The notes: generated by a model not told the origin, from the sequence alone. DNA of 64,000 nt from Lethocerus indicus (GCA_019843655.1 JACDQD010000010.1:10895637-10959636), one strand, 5' to 3'. Shown: positions 1-13,890, counted from the first letter of the stretch. Numbers and translations: made by a program.

Positions 1-1028
1 ACTGTCCGTAGGATACTGACGTTCCCTCGTTGGATAACCTTCAGTTTTATTCTGAATTATTGAGAAATAGAATTTTGTTCTTATATGATGCTATTATCTT
101 TGGTTGTGGCCAGTAATATGTCCAACTGATATTGGGTCCTTTGTGCCAGTTTCTAGTTTCTTTTCATTACGAAGCACTATTTAAAGTAAAAGAGGAACTA
201 TACTTCTAAAAATAAAATAACAAGATTGGGGGGTTATCAGCACTACGTAATTTTCATGGTAACTGGGAAAACGACCAGCTATCTGGTGGACAACATTCGC
301 TATCGCCTTTCTGGCGTTATTATTATATTAGAAATATAAAAAAATAGGGCAACGATGCATAGCCTTATATGGATAAGATAAGAGTCCGGGACAATTTCCG
401 AGAACCATTCCAAAGACCCTTGTAAGAACAAGTAGTTGAACCAGAGCAGCAACTTGGAAACAGCAGTCGAAACATTCTTTCGGGGTGTTCAATAATCCGC
501 TATTACCTCAGTGTCTTTGCCATTTAGTTTTTCCTGTGCATCGAAAAGAAATATTTCTCAGATAATTATAAGTATCACGCCAAAACTACTCTAGAAAACT
601 CTAAGAACTAGTCAAATAGCTTCATTATCAAAATAGCTAAAACTGCACAAATCCAGAATACGCTTAGGAGACTGAAAAATTCATCGAGGGGAATATATTT
701 ATTGAACTGCCGACTGACGGAAGTGTGAGTTCAACCCAAACCGTCGGTTTAATTTATTCCTTGTTTACTAAACCGAGTTCAGTGAGAGAGGTCGGCGAAT
801 TTCGGGAATATTATCACCCGTGTGGTTCACCGCGCGTGGTCCCGAACACTGCAATCTGCCAAACAGATAAAAGCGGTCCACAGAGCAAGAGTCATTACGG
901 GGACAGGATTTTATTAAATTTTGCAAAATTCAATTCCCCCTATTTACCCTATATTCTACCTGAGTTTGATGGGATAGGAGGAGGATGGGTTACGCCACGA
1001 ACTGATAATAATTATTACAGTCTATCTT

Positions 1029-1033
<5 letters not shown>

Positions 1034-1082
<49 letters not shown>
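1034..1082. repeat. (AT)n microsatellite
   Basis: Seen: about 49 bases of uninterrupted AT dinucleotides, followed directly by CCCCC and a GC-rich block. Confidence 0.99.
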
Positions 1083-1085
<3 letters not shown>

Positions 1086-1960
1086 CCAGTGATATAGTTA
1101 GGCACACGTGTGCCCTTAATACTCGGCTCAGCATGGCGGTCTGCGAAACTTCAGGCACCGAGTGTTTACGTATCTGTCGACGGGGCCGCGGCTAGTGGGG
1201 CCACCGTAAACAAACGGCCGGCCGCCTCTTTTGTTTAGAAGCCCACTCTATACCACTAGGTCCACTATAAAGGCCCCCGTATTTTCGTATTTTTTATCTC
1301 TTTTTTTTTGTTATCGTCAGTTTATACTTCTGATAGCGGTAATTGTAAGCAGCATTAGCCAAATGGGAGACACGCGTCCTGGCGAAAAACACTTAGCGGA
1401 GGAAAACATCGAGGCCGGCAGAAATAGCCGGTTCTAATTTACACGCCAGCGTTTCGACAGAAACCAATATCATATTGTATATAGCCGTACTTACAGTGAA
1501 AACTACACTGGAATTTGTGATAAAAAATTACCTCAATATCACCATAATTGTGATTGTTGTTGTGTCATTACATATTACCAAGATTTACATATTTTAACAG
1601 GCGGAATTCGGAAATAAAACCTGGGATAGAAACTGACAAATAGAATAGACTGAATTTTTGAAAATGTTACAATTCTGAGCTTTATTATTTTAATGAGTAG
1701 TCCTTGCAACACCGTGACTAAAGATTATTAGCTCAGTTTCGATTGAGTCATAACTACTTTAATTCAGTCCCAGTTCTAGATTTCGGTTCAGAGCGACACC
1801 GGGTCTTTATTTAAAGGGGCGTAGTACGAGGCAATTTTCTCAAGGGAAAAAAAAGAAACGAAACGGGACGCTAAAATGGGATGCTAAAAATAAAGAATCG
1901 CCTACCGATTGGAGTGGGACGCCGATGTGGGACAGGCCTCCCAGGTGGGCCGGAAACCGC

Positions 1961-2100
1961 CGCGGCCCATTCCGGGAGGGCCATTATGTCCCCCGGTCTA
2001 TCACGAATCGCGGCCCATTAAACAGAACCGGGCATTAATTTTGGAAATTCCTCCATTAGCGGCAGAATTTTGAAGCCGTGTAATTAATTAATTGGGCATT
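1961..2100. promoter_or_regulatory. Candidate regulatory cluster: (G)GCCATTA and ATTA words
   Basis: Seen: five related words in 140 bases, GGCCCATT at 1964, GGGCCATTA at 1978, GGCCCATTA at 2012, GGGCATTAATT at 2030 and GGGCATT at 2094, plus TAATTAATTAATT at 2081. Known: GCCAT is the core of Pho/YY1-type sites and TAATTA is a common homeodomain core. Inference: a regulatory element is possible, but such words are short and I cannot test conservation. Confidence 0.25.
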
Positions 2101-3156
2101 GGGAAGGGCCCCGACCATGGTCACCGGCCGATTTGGGGTCGATTCGGGTCAGACGAACGGCCGCCGATATTTACGAAATTACTAATTCATAGCTTTACCT
2201 AGATTACGTACGTAATTGTGATTAAACATGTTATGAACTGTAAAATTTCATAACCTGCGTAAAATGTTATCAAGTTCGTTAGGTGCACATGCACCGATAA
2301 ACTAGCACCCCCTGAGGGTGGTGCGGAATGTACACTGCACCGGTACACTAGATTACTACAAATAAACTTTTTCCAATACTTTTTACAATAACATAATACT
2401 TAATTATTTTCCAACGTTTTATTATAATCATGGTAACTACTGCAAACCATAAATCTAGAATTAAATAAATAATATTTATAAATTTAAAATTATGTCAGGA
2501 AGTTGGTAACGTGCTCCTTTTTATTAGTTTCAATGAAATATGATTTCACTAATTTTATTTATTTATTTCTATGATTGAAAAATATTAAATTAAATTGCTC
2601 TTTCCATAAACATTGAAAGTCGAATCCTAGTTTGATTAATTAAACGGTCGGGCATTTTAATGACGAATTTTATATATAACGAGTTTATGTAATTTTGCTG
2701 TGAATTTAGAAGTTTAGATAATTAAGTAAGTTAAATAATTACTGCTCTCCAAATTCGCTTAAGTTAAGTTACGCAATTTCATCTACTTGTGCAATATACA
2801 ATGACGTTTTCTTGTAAAGGAATATAAAAACGCTAACGATGCTTCTGTCCTACTTGCAATTACATGTCCCGCTAGTTTCTCAGAATTAATTTAATTAACT
2901 TATCCAATTTTCTTGCGTAATCAGCAATAGTCGGACCTGTTTTTGTCGATTTGATGTTGATCCTTCTTCAATGTGCCTGCTTCCTTAATTAATGTTGTCA
3001 TTTTGGAATGATGACTACATTAAGATATCAAGTCGTAACCATTATAGTCTCATAATTAGATTTAGACCACTTCGGGATTGTATGCATGGAAAGTAATACG
3101 ATGGGAATCAATTCCGATGTTCCATTACAAACAGAAGAAACGGTGAAATGAAAAAA

Positions 3157-3281
3157 CTTAACTAAAATTTGTAAATTTATATTTAAATACAAATAAATAG
3201 AAAAATGAAATGTATTTTAATTAAAATATTAAAATGATTAAATAATTAAATATTAAAATATTTTTTAATTTATTAAAAAAT
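3157..3281. repeat. AT-rich low-complexity stretch
   Basis: Seen: about 125 bases made almost entirely of A and T, with repeated TTAAAATATT and AATTAAA words. No gene or motif is supported. Confidence 0.9.
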
Positions 3282-4487
3282 GCGAGTGACTAATTTAATA
3301 TTTTGCGTAATTAGTTATGTAAACTGACAGCCGATTTGAGATTATTCAGAACGAGATTAAGCCCGACCACGGGCCGCGTGAGCTGACATCTTGTTAATTT
3401 CCCCCCTTTTTTTTGTTTTTTATAACTTTGCATATTAAAGAGAAATTTTTGTATCTCATTAATGATCCCTTCCAAATTGATAACTGTTATCCGAACGGAT
3501 AATAATTTACAAAGAACGGAATATTCCTCTATTCGTCAGCGCTTCCAGTGCCTACTAATAAAAATTAGCATAATTGTCCTTATGAACTCGGAAAAATTCC
3601 CACATAAACTGACTGTCCCCAGACTTGGTTTTTTATTTACTGGAGTGGAAAGGAGGTCGTGCCGCTTTACAGTATTTAAATGCTTTATAATACCATTGTC
3701 ATAATTAGTTATTAAAGCAAAGAATGTCTTCAGCTAATACAGTACCGGCCGGTAACCATCTGTTACTAGTATAGCTTCAATTTTAAGTTCGCTGCATTAT
3801 TGTACATTAACAAGTCTAGTTTCAGAGCCAGTGGTAGTTTATAGTATTGAAATTTAGTACCTAAATTTTTTATACTATGAAAATGAACATAGTTAATATT
3901 TATCTGTAATTGATATCAGGTATAATGGAGTGATAAAAGAGATTTCGGAATATTATTTCCAGTATGATTTTATCTTTTTTTCTCTTCTATTGGTCAAGAA
4001 TATCCATTGATCGTACTATATTTATCCTTCCATTTTAAATATTCTCTCGGTTAAATAGAACTGGAAGTCATTATCCAAGTGCTTTAGAAGTTGATATCTG
4101 CCGTTCCAATCTTCGGGGGACTTCACTTCAAAGTGCTTTCGCTTCAGAGCGGTCCCTCTCCCACAACAAATACCTGGTTTGTTTATTCCAGATTGTTTCC
4201 CGGGATTGTTCAAAACGGGGGGAGGGGGGAGCCAAGGACTGTATGTAAATGAGGGCCTTTTTGTATGGGGCCGCCCGGTTTTCAAGATAAGGGAATCGAC
4301 GGTCATTCATTGAACCGGGGGACTGATTGACTCCCATTGCTATTCAAACCGCGAGGCTTTACCTGGGCTTGTAAGACGCCGCTCTTCCACCCGAATCAGC
4401 CTGACTTTTCCCAACTTGCTTCCAAATGATCCACGATATATCTTTTGGTATTTAAAATTTTATAATAAAAGGTGTCGGAAATAATGC

Positions 4488-4490
<3 letters not shown>

Positions 4491-4545
<55 letters not shown>
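4491..4545. repeat. (TA)n microsatellite
   Basis: Seen: 55 bases of uninterrupted TA dinucleotides. Likely length-polymorphic and able to extrude a cruciform. Confidence 0.99.
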
Positions 4546-4548
<3 letters not shown>

Positions 4549-5082
4549 CAGCCATACGGTACTTCTTTTTGAAATACTTCCTGAAGAAATTACCAGTTTA
4601 AAAAGCAGGCGAGATAACTTAATATCAGTGTAAGTCTTGTTATGCTCAGCTTTTCAGTTTGGCCCCGAACCAACTAATTATTAATTAATGTACCGCATTA
4701 TATATTTTATTGTGCAGGGCCGGATTTATTCGAGGTTTACGACCCCCTATTAGGAGCATCTGAATGCGGGATACGGCAAATAGTGGGGCGGGGAAGGCGC
4801 CCGATCGTTGGCACTCCAATTAAGCCTGTCCCCGGGTTACGGAAATAAACCCAAGGCGCGGCATAATGCATGTCCCCTGGGGGCGGGCGTTGCACTTCCG
4901 AAACTTGTCACTTGACGGTATTTGGGTTTCGGTCGGTCGGGCGAGGGGCAATGTGGGTGTGACACTGTGACACGGGAAAACAATCCGAATGCGGGATCGA
5001 ACCGCCCGTCACTTTTAGATTTCGGTACAATTTCAGCCGCTCATTTTCCCAACATTAGAACCACGATCATCTAGTTACCGAT

Positions 5083-5222
5083 TTCATTTCATTTCATATT
5101 TTCATATTCTGTCATATTTTCATCATTTCATATTTTTCGAAGGTATCCTACAAATGTACAACGTTCTGTAGTTAAGAGGATTTTATGGTATTTGGTATTG
5201 GTATTTTATGCTATGGTATATT
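5083..5222. repeat. Low-complexity TTTCAT/TTCATATT and GGTATT words
   Basis: Seen: repeated TTTCAT and TTTTCATATT units at about 5083-5135, then repeated GGTATT units at about 5186-5220. These are degenerate tandem words, not a clean array. Confidence 0.8.
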
Positions 5223-5444
5223 TGATAATAGTTTTAGAATGGCGATTAAAAAGCCCGCTCATTCAAAGCACATATTTTCCACACGGAGTATTGCATATTA
5301 TAATCATATCGATACTTTTGCAAATTTATGGGAATTGTTTTTGTAAATTCTGAATAAAAATTTCGCGTATTGTTCGTATGTTGGTGTACAGATTATACAA
5401 TAGTGATAAAAGTTTTTAGGAGTAGTTGGAAAAGCTGCGGTAGG

Positions 5445-5468
5445 CTTTTCGGTCGAGTAGCCGAAAAG
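5445..5468. repeat. 8-bp palindrome in GC-rich island
   Basis: Seen: CTTTTCGG at 5445-5452 and CCGAAAAG at 5461-5468 flank an 8-base spacer. It sits at the start of the GC-rich island at roughly 5440-5820, about 0.5 kb before recursive site 1. Function unknown. Confidence 0.7.
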
Positions 5469-5926
5469 GGGGAAATAACAGACGCGACTTGAATTGTTTC
5501 CCCCTTCGGGCTCCCTTCGGTGGGCCATGTTCCCCGGGCAATTTGCGAGGTGGGGGCCGTCGGAGCCTAATTTTATTTGGGCTCGGCCCTCCTTAAGTAG
5601 TCCCGGGTCCTGGGGCGTTACTCCGAGGAGAAAATTGCCCGCCCCCGGACTGAATTATTGAGACTGGCCGTAGAACTTAAAGACGACCGACCGCCCAGCC
5701 GACCCCGCGCTCAATTATTGACGATCCGCGGAGTTGTTGAAGTAATTTTATATTTTATTTAGGGGTCGAGCCACCCTTCCGACCTCAACTGGGTAAACAA
5801 CCTTTGCCCCGTACGGTCAGTCGTAACTCTTAAATAGAAATATGTGTTCTTTGTTTGATTCTTAAACATTCTATAATCTATATTTTCATTTCATTCTATA
5901 GTTCTTAAATGTTTTAATTAATTTCA

Positions 5927-5955
5927 CTAATTATTCTTTTCTTTTTCAGGTAAGT
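5927..5955 (+). other. Recursive splice site 1 (ratchet point)
   Basis: Seen: a CTAAT branch-type motif at 5927-5931, a nearly pure pyrimidine tract at 5931-5946, CAG at 5947-5949, and GTAAGT immediately after at 5950-5955. Acceptor and donor are therefore fused with no exon between them. The branch A at 5930 is about 19 bases from the AG, which is short but workable. Known: in insects, sites of the form (Y)nNCAG|GTAAGT allow a long intron to be removed stepwise. The upstream exon joins at the AG, which regenerates a donor that is then spliced onward. Inference: this is such a site, in a '+' strand gene whose flanking exons are outside the window. It could be a chance match, but two more copies with the same architecture in this window make that unlikely. 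Confidence 0.75.
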
Positions 5956-5994
5956 GTTTTTCTGCATTAGTTGGCTTACTGGTTATTTGTAAGT
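5950..5994 (+). other. Putative cryptic recursive exon after site 1, with donor
   Basis: Seen: 39 bases after the regenerated donor at 5950 there is a second perfect GTAAGT at 5989-5994, which delimits a potential exon at 5950-5988. One frame contains TAG and another opens with TAA inside GTAAGT, so the segment is unlikely to be coding. Known: in Drosophila, short cryptic exons downstream of ratchet points help recruit the splicing machinery by exon definition and are normally removed at the next step. Inference: this donor plays that role. The last exonic bases (TTT) are weak, but positions +1 to +6 match the consensus exactly. Confidence 0.55.
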
Positions 5995-7869
5995 AAAGTT
6001 TGAATTATTTTTTAATTGAGCAAGTATAAATCATTGCTTTTGAATTCCAATCACAATGTTTCAGTAGGTGGTACGATTTTCAGAAAGATTTTTTTTTCAA
6101 ATCTATTAATCTGCATGTATTTAAATAATGCATTAAATTGGTACAGTTTTAAGGAATACGCAATGAAATTTATTTATACGGTAACCGATTTTAATCTAAT
6201 GGAGTTATTCAGATCGGTTGGCTTTCTGTATTTTTACTGCTCCCGAATTAAATTTGAGTTCTCAACTTGTCACTGGTTGAAAATCAGAATGCCGAGAATA
6301 TTCGTTTCCCCAGTATAAGCTTGGAAATGCAAATTACCGACTTAAAATAATATTTTGTTACCCGAGGAGCGTTATGTGCTAATTCGAAATTCCATATTCC
6401 ACCTCGAACATCAGTATCCCTCGGCATTAAGCTGAATAATTAAATTGCACATCTTCAAATAATTTTTCCGATCCTCATGTATTACTGATTAATTAATAAA
6501 AATGACTAAAATCATTAAAATAAGGCTCTGCACGGGTACAGGAAAACATTAAGTAACAGTAAAAGTAGTTTCTCCGGGTGTTAGAAGAGTGTCATTCTGT
6601 TGGTAGGAACTGTCACTGTACTAAACCTACATTTTTGTCACCTCTTCTGGCTTATGTAATAACTGGGGAGGTTATGGTATTTCGAAAGCTCGCCGAATTC
6701 CTAAATTCCTAATTTAGTAGGTCTACGTTGAGATGCCCGGCGGTGTTCTCTTGACCCCAATGAACCCAAACGGCATCCTTCCAGCGACTACATTTCTCAT
6801 ATCGTTATTTCCGTAAACATTTGCAAATTGTGTACCGATTACTGTCGCGCGACATTGTTGTGTGGCGGTAATTAAAATGCGATCTTAACGGGACCGCAAA
6901 TATCATAAAACCATCCGTTTGACATGGGACACATTCGTTACGGCCTGAAGATAAATTTTATGAGTCCAGTTGTGCAATGTATGCCATCTGGTAGTCATTT
7001 CTCGATACTTCTCCTCGGGCAGTTCGGGGGGGAAAGTGAATCGGCTGGGGCCCTAAATTTCAACGCGAGATTTTCTCCTGCGGTCTGTCGACAATAAATT
7101 TCGGTAACTGAATTTCGAAATTCGTATAAATTTTCGGATGTCGTCCCGGGGACAGTCTCGCTACGAGCGAATCTGTTTTTATTCCCCGCCGTCCTGAATA
7201 AATTTAACGTGCTGTAAGTTTCGCAATCGGCGCTATAATTTATCCGCCGTCCAATGTATTCGCGTTTGTGGACCGCGAATGTCCGTTGCAGTCACCAATT
7301 TTCAACCAGTTTTCCACTCTCGTAGCTTCCTTCTTTGGACCGCGCGCGCACCTGTTTCTGAAAGCCAGTCCCTACGTGCGTGGGCGAACGTCTTTCCCTC
7401 GTGGAGTTTATGTGAATTGTTCAGACTAATTTCTCTTAATTTCACGACTGTGAAAGATTTAATAAAACTCTAGGCTGCCAGCAATAATGAAAAAGGTAAA
7501 CTGCTAGACAACAAAGTACTCGATTACTAAATGAACGATCAGTAACGAGACATGATTAATATATAGTCATATATAAACGTGGATATTTATCCCTAGTTTC
7601 CTTACATTCGAACGAGGCGTTGTTTTTTTCCAGTATGTTACTGCTTTTTATTTGGTACAATTATTATTAGTACTGCTGGAGGATTGGAATTTAAATGAAA
7701 ATAAGAGTGCGTTGATTATTAGTTTTCGGGAATGTATTGAGTTTCTCCGTTTGTCTCCCGTGGCTTCGGCCTTATGGGTGGGCCAAGATGCGGTGGAGGG
7801 GGCAAGGTCGGTCGGCTATTCCATCCATCATATTTCCGACGCTCTAAAATTAGCGTTACGCCAACAGCA

Positions 7870-7924
7870 AGAGAGAGAGAGGGGGGGGGAGAGAGAGAGA
7901 GGGAGAGAGAGAGGGAGAGGAGGG
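7870..7924. repeat. (GA)n tract with internal G9 run
   Basis: Seen: GA dinucleotides with a run of nine G at 7881-7889 and GGGAGA variants toward the right end. It is an imperfect purine microsatellite; the frames through it are Arg/Glu/Gly repeats and not genes. Confidence 0.97.
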
Positions 7925-9494
7925 ATATGAACTACGACTCCAATGTGTTAGCGGGGAGCCAAAAAAAAAAATAAAATAAAAAATTAAATCGCGAAAGTAG
8001 AGCAACGTCGCCTCTGTCCTGCCGACTCCCCGATGTTAACAACCTTGCCGAAACCTGCGACCTCGCGCTCCCTCGTTGCTTCTACTTTATATAACATCGT
8101 CGGCCAGCTAGTCAACGACCTATGCGAGCATCACTAAATAACAATTTCGACTTAGATTCCGGTTTCATATTTATAGCTTGGGGGATACCTAATTATATTA
8201 ATATGCACCAGCAAAGTTTAACTAAGTTCTACTTTTCCGATGGTAATAAGGCTTGAGAAATATGGTGTTACTTTGACATCGAGATGGCTTTTGTATTAAT
8301 ATACAGTTTCCTAATATAATTGACCGCATAGAACGTAAGAATACTGGACAACAATCATTAATTCTACCACTAGAAGCCTCTGTGCGGTGGCGGGGAACTG
8401 GAAGCAGGCTCAGGCGTTGTAGGTTTGTGTTTCGATTTCAATTTGTAGTTCATCTAGAAACTGCCTGGCTCGAAAAATACTAATAGTAGTACCATATCAT
8501 TACAGTATTTGAGTGGCGTGTGATGTTTAAATATTAATAATAGAGCCAAGACTTAATAGATCAATGTACCCATAATAGGCACAGCGGAATCGCTATTTAA
8601 AACCAGAAATAGCGCAGAGTAACAATTATGTAGCATGAAATGTACCGCTGATAGATCGATGGAAATATTTTCTTTGAAAGATGCGGCGAAGGTTAACCGT
8701 GGTTGTAAATTGCCTCGTGCCCTATCGCGGTTTCACTAAAATGTCTTACTCGGGCCGTCGGGCTAATGCGGGGGATCGGTTACGTTCACTGGAAAGTGTT
8801 CTGTCCCGAGAGGCGGAGGCGGGCCCCTCACATAATCGCGTGTAAAATACAGGTCTCGCGTGCCCCCAGCCGGGGCCTGAATTTTCGGCGGCCGTAAATA
8901 AAAGGGTGGCCCCGGTTAGGACCTTCCCGCGCGCTCACCCTGGTATTTGTGAACTGGGAAAAGAAGGGGCCGGGGGTGGGAGGTTATATTTTCTACGCCC
9001 AACTGGTATTTATCTGGCGGACAAACGCCCCGTTTCAGGGTTTAAAAAGTATACCACCGTCGTGGGTGATACGTCGGCAGTTTTGAGACAAATGTGTGAA
9101 GCGCAGTTTTAGAACATTAAATGTATGTGGTGGTTCAAATCCGAGCTTATTAAGTGATAGTCGCTATATTTAGTACAAACAATCTCAATACATCTGGCTC
9201 CCTGGAATGGACTTCTCTCGCTTAAATATATAAAATGTTCGAAGACTAACAATTTCATGGAAACGATACAATATTGGGAAATTTCTTCTTTCCTCCAGCA
9301 CCCTGAACGACCCAGGGTTGGTGAACGCCAGTAGGGGGCACCGCTCCCTTCTTTTACTTCAATTTTTTTCAACGTTATTTATTTTTAGGGGCGCAATTTG
9401 CTTTTAACTGTTATGCTTTTACTACGTTATAAAATATGGAAAATGTAGGGCTTCTGTTGTAGGTTGTTGTAGGGACCCGAGCATAAATGAATAT

Positions 9495-9516
9495 TATATG
9501 TTACATATAACATATA
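9495..9516. repeat. 9-bp AT-rich palindrome
   Basis: Seen: TATATGTTA at 9495-9503 and TAACATATA at 9508-9516 are perfect reverse complements around a 4-base CATA loop. AT-rich palindromes this short occur by chance; no role is assigned. Confidence 0.75.
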
Positions 9517-10637
9517 TGTCTTTCTTAGATTTAAATTTAAATTATCTGCCGAAATATGTCGGTAATTGATCCTATGTCTTAACTTTGCGAATTAAAGCCA
9601 TAATAATAAACCACACTGTACCGTAAATAATTCTAAACAGATTAGTTTGGCCTAATTAGATCTACACTACAGCCCATACAAGGATAGATAATGACTCTAT
9701 TCGTTCTTACAAGGAGCTCGAGCACGGCTCGAAACTGTATTATTGCATTCTACCCCAGAGGTAAAATTGAAATAATACTTCGAAAACGAAGTTCACTTGC
9801 AGTAATGGTCTGTGCCATTCTGCGACGCTTCAGGCCCGTCATTATTTCATTTCTGGGGACAAAACGTGAACCGAATCCGAGGAAACCTTGGAAAGCTCTT
9901 TCGTTCTGCCCATAATAGCGGCCAGTCTCATTACTGTTGATATAGTCATTCCCGACGGATTCGCAATAAGATATAATTATAGCCCGGCTTCAAATAAAGA
10001 CGCTAGTGTTATTTATAAAATCATTTAATGTTTCCTAATTATATCTATTTTTTTTAAATTGAGCGTATCCTGTTTCAGATTATTAAACTTTCTAATACAA
10101 GGGTTTTATTTCTAGCGCCGATTACAGAGAAAAACTTGTCCACTGAAATACCCCCAGGAATCATTTATTTAAGAGCATTGGACATTATTTATTCTTTCGG
10201 CGTTTTAAACTGGTTTGGATTGCTCAATTTATAATTTTACAGAAACATTTTTAAATATGTAGACATCTCAGCTAGAATTTTCAAGATATGATTTTATCTA
10301 ATATCAATGAATAAAATTCCTATAGTTTTACAATGTTCTTGCGACATCGTTACACAAAATTTGTATAAATTGACATTCAAATATCGGGACATTATTTGGT
10401 ATTTGTGAACCTCTAAGAAATATAGCAGGATACAGATTAAAAATATCCCTTATAATAAATTTTGATTCATTGCTGATTTATCCTGATTTATTGCCTTCTT
10501 TCTACTTATCAGGTTTTATGACCTACTATATCGGTTCATGGCAAACGAGGTAGCCCTGTACCAATCAGTATTTGAGTGGCCGGGCAACAGATCAAGTGAT
10601 AAAAATATTTTAGTTAATTAAATCCTTGACGGTACCA

Positions 10638-10640
<3 letters not shown>

Positions 10641-10682
<42 letters not shown>
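10641..10682. repeat. (AT)21 microsatellite
   Basis: Seen: 42 bases of uninterrupted AT dinucleotides in an AT-rich stretch. Confidence 0.99.
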
Positions 10683-10686
<4 letters not shown>

Positions 10687-13600
10687 ATCACGCAATACAT
10701 TTATTATACTTATAGTTAGATTTATCAGAAACAATTGCGAATAGGCCATTTTCGAATTATAAAAAATTATCGTATCTGGTATGATTCTTAGTTTCTCCTC
10801 GCTTTGTTAGTCTTTTGCCAGGCAGGTTTAAAACCAAATTTTCACTATAATTTTATTCATTTACTTGTGACCGTCGGAGTTATGATGTTCCCGGACGGTC
10901 AACGGTACACTCGAGTCTCGTGCGGGATTATCGTCCGATGAAACCATTAATAATGGTGTTAAGAAAGCCCAGGAACAACTTTTTTGGCTTATTCAATTTA
11001 TCGAATTCTTGAAAACCATATAACTGTATAAAAAATTTAAACTAATCTTGAAATATTTCTACCCGTAAAATTGCCGGTTTTAGCTAATTTATTCCTCCGA
11101 CAGAAGAAAAAGTATTGCGGCCGTATATTTCTTTTGCGAATTATGTGCCGTCGCTTTGGTATGTAATAAGAAAAATGATAATATCAACGGTAGCATACAT
11201 ACAAAATTAATCCCACTAAATCTAAAACTGTCTTGTGAAAGCGAGTTCACATTTTCTTTTGCTTCTTTGGCACTAATTTATTTAATGTGACAGACTTTCA
11301 CCTGATGTATTCTCTCTAGCTCATTTCCTCGTGGATACAGTTTCATAAACCCTAATAATTTCGAACGTTTCGGTTTCTTGGGTAGCCGAAGTTTTCCCAA
11401 TTCCTCAGCTGAGAGATTATGCCGTCGAACGAAATTTAGCATATGTAAAGTGTCTTGTATTCAAAACAAAATCACTCCTGACAGATTCCAATTTTGATAG
11501 CTATCGAAAAATTAATTGAGGAAAATTAAGTTAATTGAAAAAAAACTGCCAGGTTCCAGCGACCGGTTTCAGACGTGTTCATTTCTTTTGGTTCCGATCA
11601 AGTCACGCGGTGTTAATGCAGTATTTTTTTCGGGTGTATTTTCCTTATTCACGTCTACTTTATTAGTATTTGGGCAATCTTCTCTACTTGTTTGCCTTTT
11701 TTAGGCCAAACGCCACAGAGTTCCGTTTTAATAAATCTCCCGAGATCGGGGTCGGTTTAGACGGTCAGCCTCCTAATTTTTAATCCCAAGCTTTCTTTTA
11801 CATAACCTGTTTCATCTACTAAAATTACATAGCCATTTTTATGAAAAACCGTACTTCGTTTACTACCGTAATACTGCGAGTTTTATGGTTTTGTTACACA
11901 AATTGTGCGATACTATCGACCCCAGTTGGTTTTATAACTGCATCTTACATTATTAGCCGGTTTGAAAGCTTTGATCTTTCGTACAATTGTAAGTCTTGTA
12001 AGTTACGCGTCATTTGTTTTTTCTGAATTTTTTTAGAGAAAAGCACTAGCCAAAAGCTTTATGAATATACAGTAATTGAGCGCATAAACTGTTTTATTTT
12101 TTATTCCTGGTGTGGATTCCCCAAGTCGAGTTTTCCCCCCAACGACCCGCCTATTTTTCCGGCCCTTCCCGTAAAAGGAAAAGGGAGGTCGAGACCGCAT
12201 TGAATTACGACAGCGGAAAACGTAGAAACTCCGTCGCCGGTACCGGACGTTGATTCCCTGGAATAAATCGCACTCTTTCTCCCCTACCCCCAGGTGGCCT
12301 TAAATTCACTGTATGAGTTACGCTTCTTTGGCCCGCGGGAACTACAAGTCCCTCTGATTTGGCAGACATAAAAAAATATGACAATAACGAACCATCATTT
12401 TGGTCCGGTCCGTTCATGCGGTCCAAATTTCTGAAGGTACTTGAAATACTGAGGCTAATTAGTAGCTTATGATAGCTTTATCCCAATTACGTATATTCTA
12501 TCGTATATGAGATTTTATTAATTAAACAATGCCATTTTTTAGTTCTAATTTTTAATTTTGGGGAAGAATTACCTATGTGGTATATTAATACAGGATGTTT
12601 TTCCTGACCAGTTGCAATACTTACGTTGATAGCAAATTTTTTTTTAAAGAAAACATTCCCTCGGGGATTATAAATGATACATTAAATAATGTATTTAGAA
12701 ATATTATTTGATATTATTTAAAAATAAATTCCATTGTGGGCATGGTAAATTACTTACAAAAATGAAAATATGACCCTTTTAATGCCCAGTGTCTAATTGT
12801 TATGTTTTAGATGTTAATTTGTTATTCCTGTTAAACACAGTAACTGCATTGGAGACCTACCTGAGGAATTTCGTTCTTGAATTAGGTCGTAGAAAATTGA
12901 AACGAAGATAATTCCCTATAATCCCACATTAACCTGAATATTAGCATTTTATTAAAGAAAGAGTCAATTTTTACTCTAAGAACTTTTACTGCCCTTAAAC
13001 TAAGTTTGAAACTAAAATATATAACTCATATAAAATGGTTATTGGTTGAAAATCAATTTTGTAAATATTGCCTGTGAGTTCAACAGCTGACGTAATGGTG
13101 TTTTCATCGGGGATGACTAACTCATAAATTAAATACTCCACTCCATGATGAACCGTTCTAATCAAGAATCGGAACCATTAACGAACTCCGAGTGTCCTGT
13201 AAAGATTGTACTCTCCGCCCGAAGTGGAGGAATAACTAATGCCAAACGGCACTAAATCATGATATAGAATCGTGTTACAAGTTGTTCCTACTGCGTAAAA
13301 ATATAGATCAATTCTACTTCTTTTAGAAACGCAGAAAAATTGGATTTATTGTGTATTGACGCCAAGAATGGAATTTATTAACTTATTTTATAAATACAAG
13401 ATACTTTTCGAGTGTTCAAAATTAATATTAAGAATTCATAATGAAACTTTATTATAAAAATATACTACATTTCATAATAAAACTTTTAAACAATTTTTCA
13501 AGGTCCATCATGTAATGATATAACGGGATGTCAAATAAAAGTTATCTGTTACAATTAGGACATTGCTCTATACGGCAGTAGGGAAGCAACATGCGAAGGC

Positions 13601-13890
13601 CGGTTTATTTTCTACTCTACCATTTATGGGAAACGAAAGCCTTCCGATTTCCCAGATCCAGATCGCGATTCAGATTCCTCACTTGAGCCGCCGGCGTCAG
13701 CGGCGTCGGCGGTCCGTTTGTGAGGGGGCATGACTTGGAACCGTATCAACTGGGATTTCGGGCGTTCACGAACAATATCCGAAACTCGGCGGCAGTCGAA
13801 AAAATATCACCTTCGATCAAAAAAAAAAAATAAAACCAATAAATGTGAAGAGATAAAAACGGACGAGATAAAACGGCGACGCCCTTTCGG

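Larger units (their letters stand above)
1..5926. other. Non-coding, upstream intron segment
   Basis: No gene is supported. AT-rich DNA dominates, with GC-richer islands by eye at about 1085-1290, 1800-2165, 4100-4440, 4730-5050 and 5440-5820. Two AT microsatellites, one AT-only stretch and the GCCATTA cluster are listed separately. The open frames are at most about 100 codons and resemble nothing known. Inferred to be the last part of the intron segment spliced at site 1. Confidence 0.7.

Noticed and set aside
4980..5005. tRNA B-box-like GGTTCGATCC on the minus strand
   Set aside because: The T-arm pairs at four of five positions, but no A-box, anticodon arm or acceptor stem can be found at proper spacing.
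9128..9145. tRNA B-box-like GGTTCAAATCC on the plus strand
   Set aside because: No T-stem pairing and no A-box upstream.
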